From contig CANQTI010000117.1 of assembly GCA_947626725.1 (NCBI GenBank), forward strand, positions 1 through 6,214: a stretch of 6,214 nucleotides of DNA, in the 5' to 3' direction. Shown piece by piece: positions 5,682 to 6,214 of the stretch; position 1 is the stretch's first letter, and the number at the start of each line of letters is the position of its first letter. The translations under genes were made by a program, and so were the position numbers. The stretch is from an uncultured Eisenbergiella sp. (GTDB lineage Bacteria; Bacillota; Clostridia; Lachnospirales; Lachnospiraceae). The notes below the pieces were generated by a model that had not been told where the DNA came from, did not search any database, and saw nothing but the letters and a program-made list of their open reading frames with translations.

Positions 5682-5831
5682 ATAGACTCGAGAATCTTCG
5701 ATTCTCTCGTTAACATGAGCCTGCGGCAAATATAGACTCGAGAATCTTCGATTCTCTCGTTATCATGGGCCTGCGGCAAATATAGACTCGAGAATCTTCG
5801 ATTCTCTCGTTATCATGGGCCTGCGGCCCAT
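5682..5831. repeat. Three tandem copies of a 50-bp hairpin-bearing repeat in the murC leader
   Basis: Copies lie at 5682-5731, 5732-5781 and 5782-5831, each beginning ATAGACTCGAG. Copies 1 and 2 differ at two positions (TAACATGAGC against TATCATGGGC). Copy 3 matches copy 2 except near its end, where CAAAT becomes CCCAT. Every copy contains the 7-bp dyad GAGAATC-TTC-GATTCTC (5690-5706, 5740-5756, 5790-5806), extendable past a 2x2 internal loop by AC/GT. There are no variable spacers, so it is not a CRISPR. The near identity points to recent duplication. If the promoter at 5837-5865 is real, all copies are in the murC 5' leader. Confidence 0.95.
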
Positions 5832-5835
5832 GATA
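5811..5835. promoter_or_regulatory. Perfect 11-bp inverted repeat beside the murC -10 element (possible operator)
   Basis: TATCATGGGCC (5811-5821) and GGCCCATGATA (5825-5835) are perfect complements around a TGC centre. It begins in the last 50-bp repeat copy and ends 1 base before the TATAAT at 5837-5842, so it would cover the predicted transcript start. Operator function is inferred from position; it could equally be a 5'-end RNA hairpin. Confidence 0.5.
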
Positions 5836-5836
5836 C

Positions 5837-5865
5837 ATTATACGCAAATCGGGGGAAAAAACCAA
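5837..5865 (-). promoter_or_regulatory. Candidate sigma-A promoter of murC
   Basis: On the minus strand TTGGTT (5860-5865) is followed by exactly 17 bases and then a perfect TATAAT (5837-5842). The -35 keeps only the TTG of the consensus. The predicted start is near 5830, giving a leader of about 200 bases that contains the three repeats. Confidence 0.55.
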
Positions 5866-6118
5866 TAGAAATTTAGAAAAATGGGGAAACTGTACGGAAA
5901 ATTCTCAGATTCGGGACAGCCAATGAGCGGCTGAGACATGATAAAACGTCGTTAAAGCGTGAAAAAATGTTCACTATGTGAAAAATATTTGCAGATAAAA
6001 TGCGGAACCAGCCAAAATAGTCGTCATAACGGATAAAAAACAAAAAAATAGCGAAAATTTTATATTAATTTTACACAATAAAAGTCAGAACGGGAAAGCG
6101 GTAACGATAAAATAATTA

Positions 6119-6147
6119 TTCACTTTTACAGATGAATGTGATATAAC
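6119..6147 (+). promoter_or_regulatory. Possible rightward promoter
   Basis: TTCACT (6119-6124, four of six matches to TTGACA), a 17-base spacer and TATAAC (6142-6147, five of six matches to TATAAT). Such matches arise by chance in AT-rich DNA, and no gene start is visible downstream within the window. Confidence 0.3.
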
Positions 6148-6168
6148 CCGAGTTTGCCACTTGTGAAG

Positions 6169-6200
6169 CGAAAAAGGAGCCGTTTTCGACTCCTCTTTCG
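6169..6200 (-). terminator. Hairpin near the right edge, probably a terminator
   Basis: CGAAAAAGGAG (6169-6179) pairs with CTCCTCTTTCG (6190-6200) with one A-C mismatch, and an inner CG/CG pair encloses a TTTT loop. On the minus strand the inner stem is followed by TTTTTCG, which suits a terminator for a leftward gene ending to the right of the window. On the plus strand TTTCGTTGATAGTT follows, a poorer T-tract. The AAGGAG inside the left arm looks like a ribosome binding site, but no start codon follows at a suitable distance. Confidence 0.5.
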
Positions 6201-6214
6201 TTGATAGTTCTTAG

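Larger units (their letters stand above)
5866..6214. other. AT-rich region without a recognised gene
   Basis: About 350 bases with frequent stops in all frames and no ribosome binding site followed by a sensible start. It holds only small dyads (CAGCC/GGCTG at 5917-5933, TTCAC/GTGAA at 5970-5982), a possible rightward promoter (6119-6147) and a hairpin near the right edge. It probably separates murC from a gene beyond the window. Confidence 0.6.

Noticed and set aside
4358..5713. Several plus-strand open frames across murC
   Set aside because: All are antisense to murC, whose motifs are complete; none has a good start site or recognisable protein content.
5682..5831. CRISPR array
   Set aside because: The 50-bp units are contiguous with no variable spacers, and no cas gene is near; it is a simple tandem repeat.
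5620..5838. CATGATACAT occurring at 5620-5629 and 5829-5838 as a direct repeat
   Set aside because: Only 10 bases; one copy is the murC start region and is explained by coding sequence, so chance is likely.
5903..5936. Terminator from TCTCAG/CTGAGA or CAGCC/GGCTG dyads
   Set aside because: Stems are short, the loop of the outer one is very long, and no convincing T-tract follows.

Overview
The window looks like a chromosomal segment of an anaerobic Firmicute, most likely a Clostridia / Lachnospiraceae-type gut bacterium. This rests on the long-form PRPP synthetase, a DnaD protein with tandem DnaD domains next to a DnaC/DnaI-type loader, purine-rich AGGAG-like ribosome binding sites, and several hairpin-plus-T-tract terminators. 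The taxonomic call is an inference from family resemblance; no rRNA or other marker is present.

Layout, left to right. Positions 1-116 hold the last codons of a plus-strand membrane protein, followed by an intrinsic terminator. Positions 117-530 have no credible gene but carry three or four hairpins that separate this gene from the convergent minus-strand block. All remaining genes are on the minus strand and read right to left: murC (start 5629, end 4244), a DnaD-domain replication protein (3999-2857), a DnaC/DnaI-type helicase loader ATPase (2825-1854) and a ribose-phosphate pyrophosphokinase, prs (1715-531). The dnaD, loader and prs genes are probably one transcription unit, ending at a bidirectional terminator at 470-508. 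murC has its own terminator just after its stop codon and probably its own promoter near 5837-5865.

Biologically, the dnaD/loader pair supplies the replication-initiation machinery that brings the replicative helicase to DNA. prs makes PRPP for nucleotide synthesis, and murC makes UDP-MurNAc-L-Ala for peptidoglycan. All of these are housekeeping functions.

The most interesting signals are non-coding. First, the murC-dnaD intergenic region (4116-4242) contains five 9-mers each one base away from the DnaA-box consensus TTATCCACA, plus one weaker one. Three are packed head to tail without a gap, two more are also packed without a gap, and one is inverted. They lie just upstream of the replication-initiation operon. 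Second, the murC leader holds three tandem copies of a 50-bp repeat (5682-5831), each with a hairpin. The last copy is modified so that it forms a perfect 11-bp inverted repeat directly beside a TATAAT -10 element. Positions 5866-6214 are AT-rich with no gene recognised.
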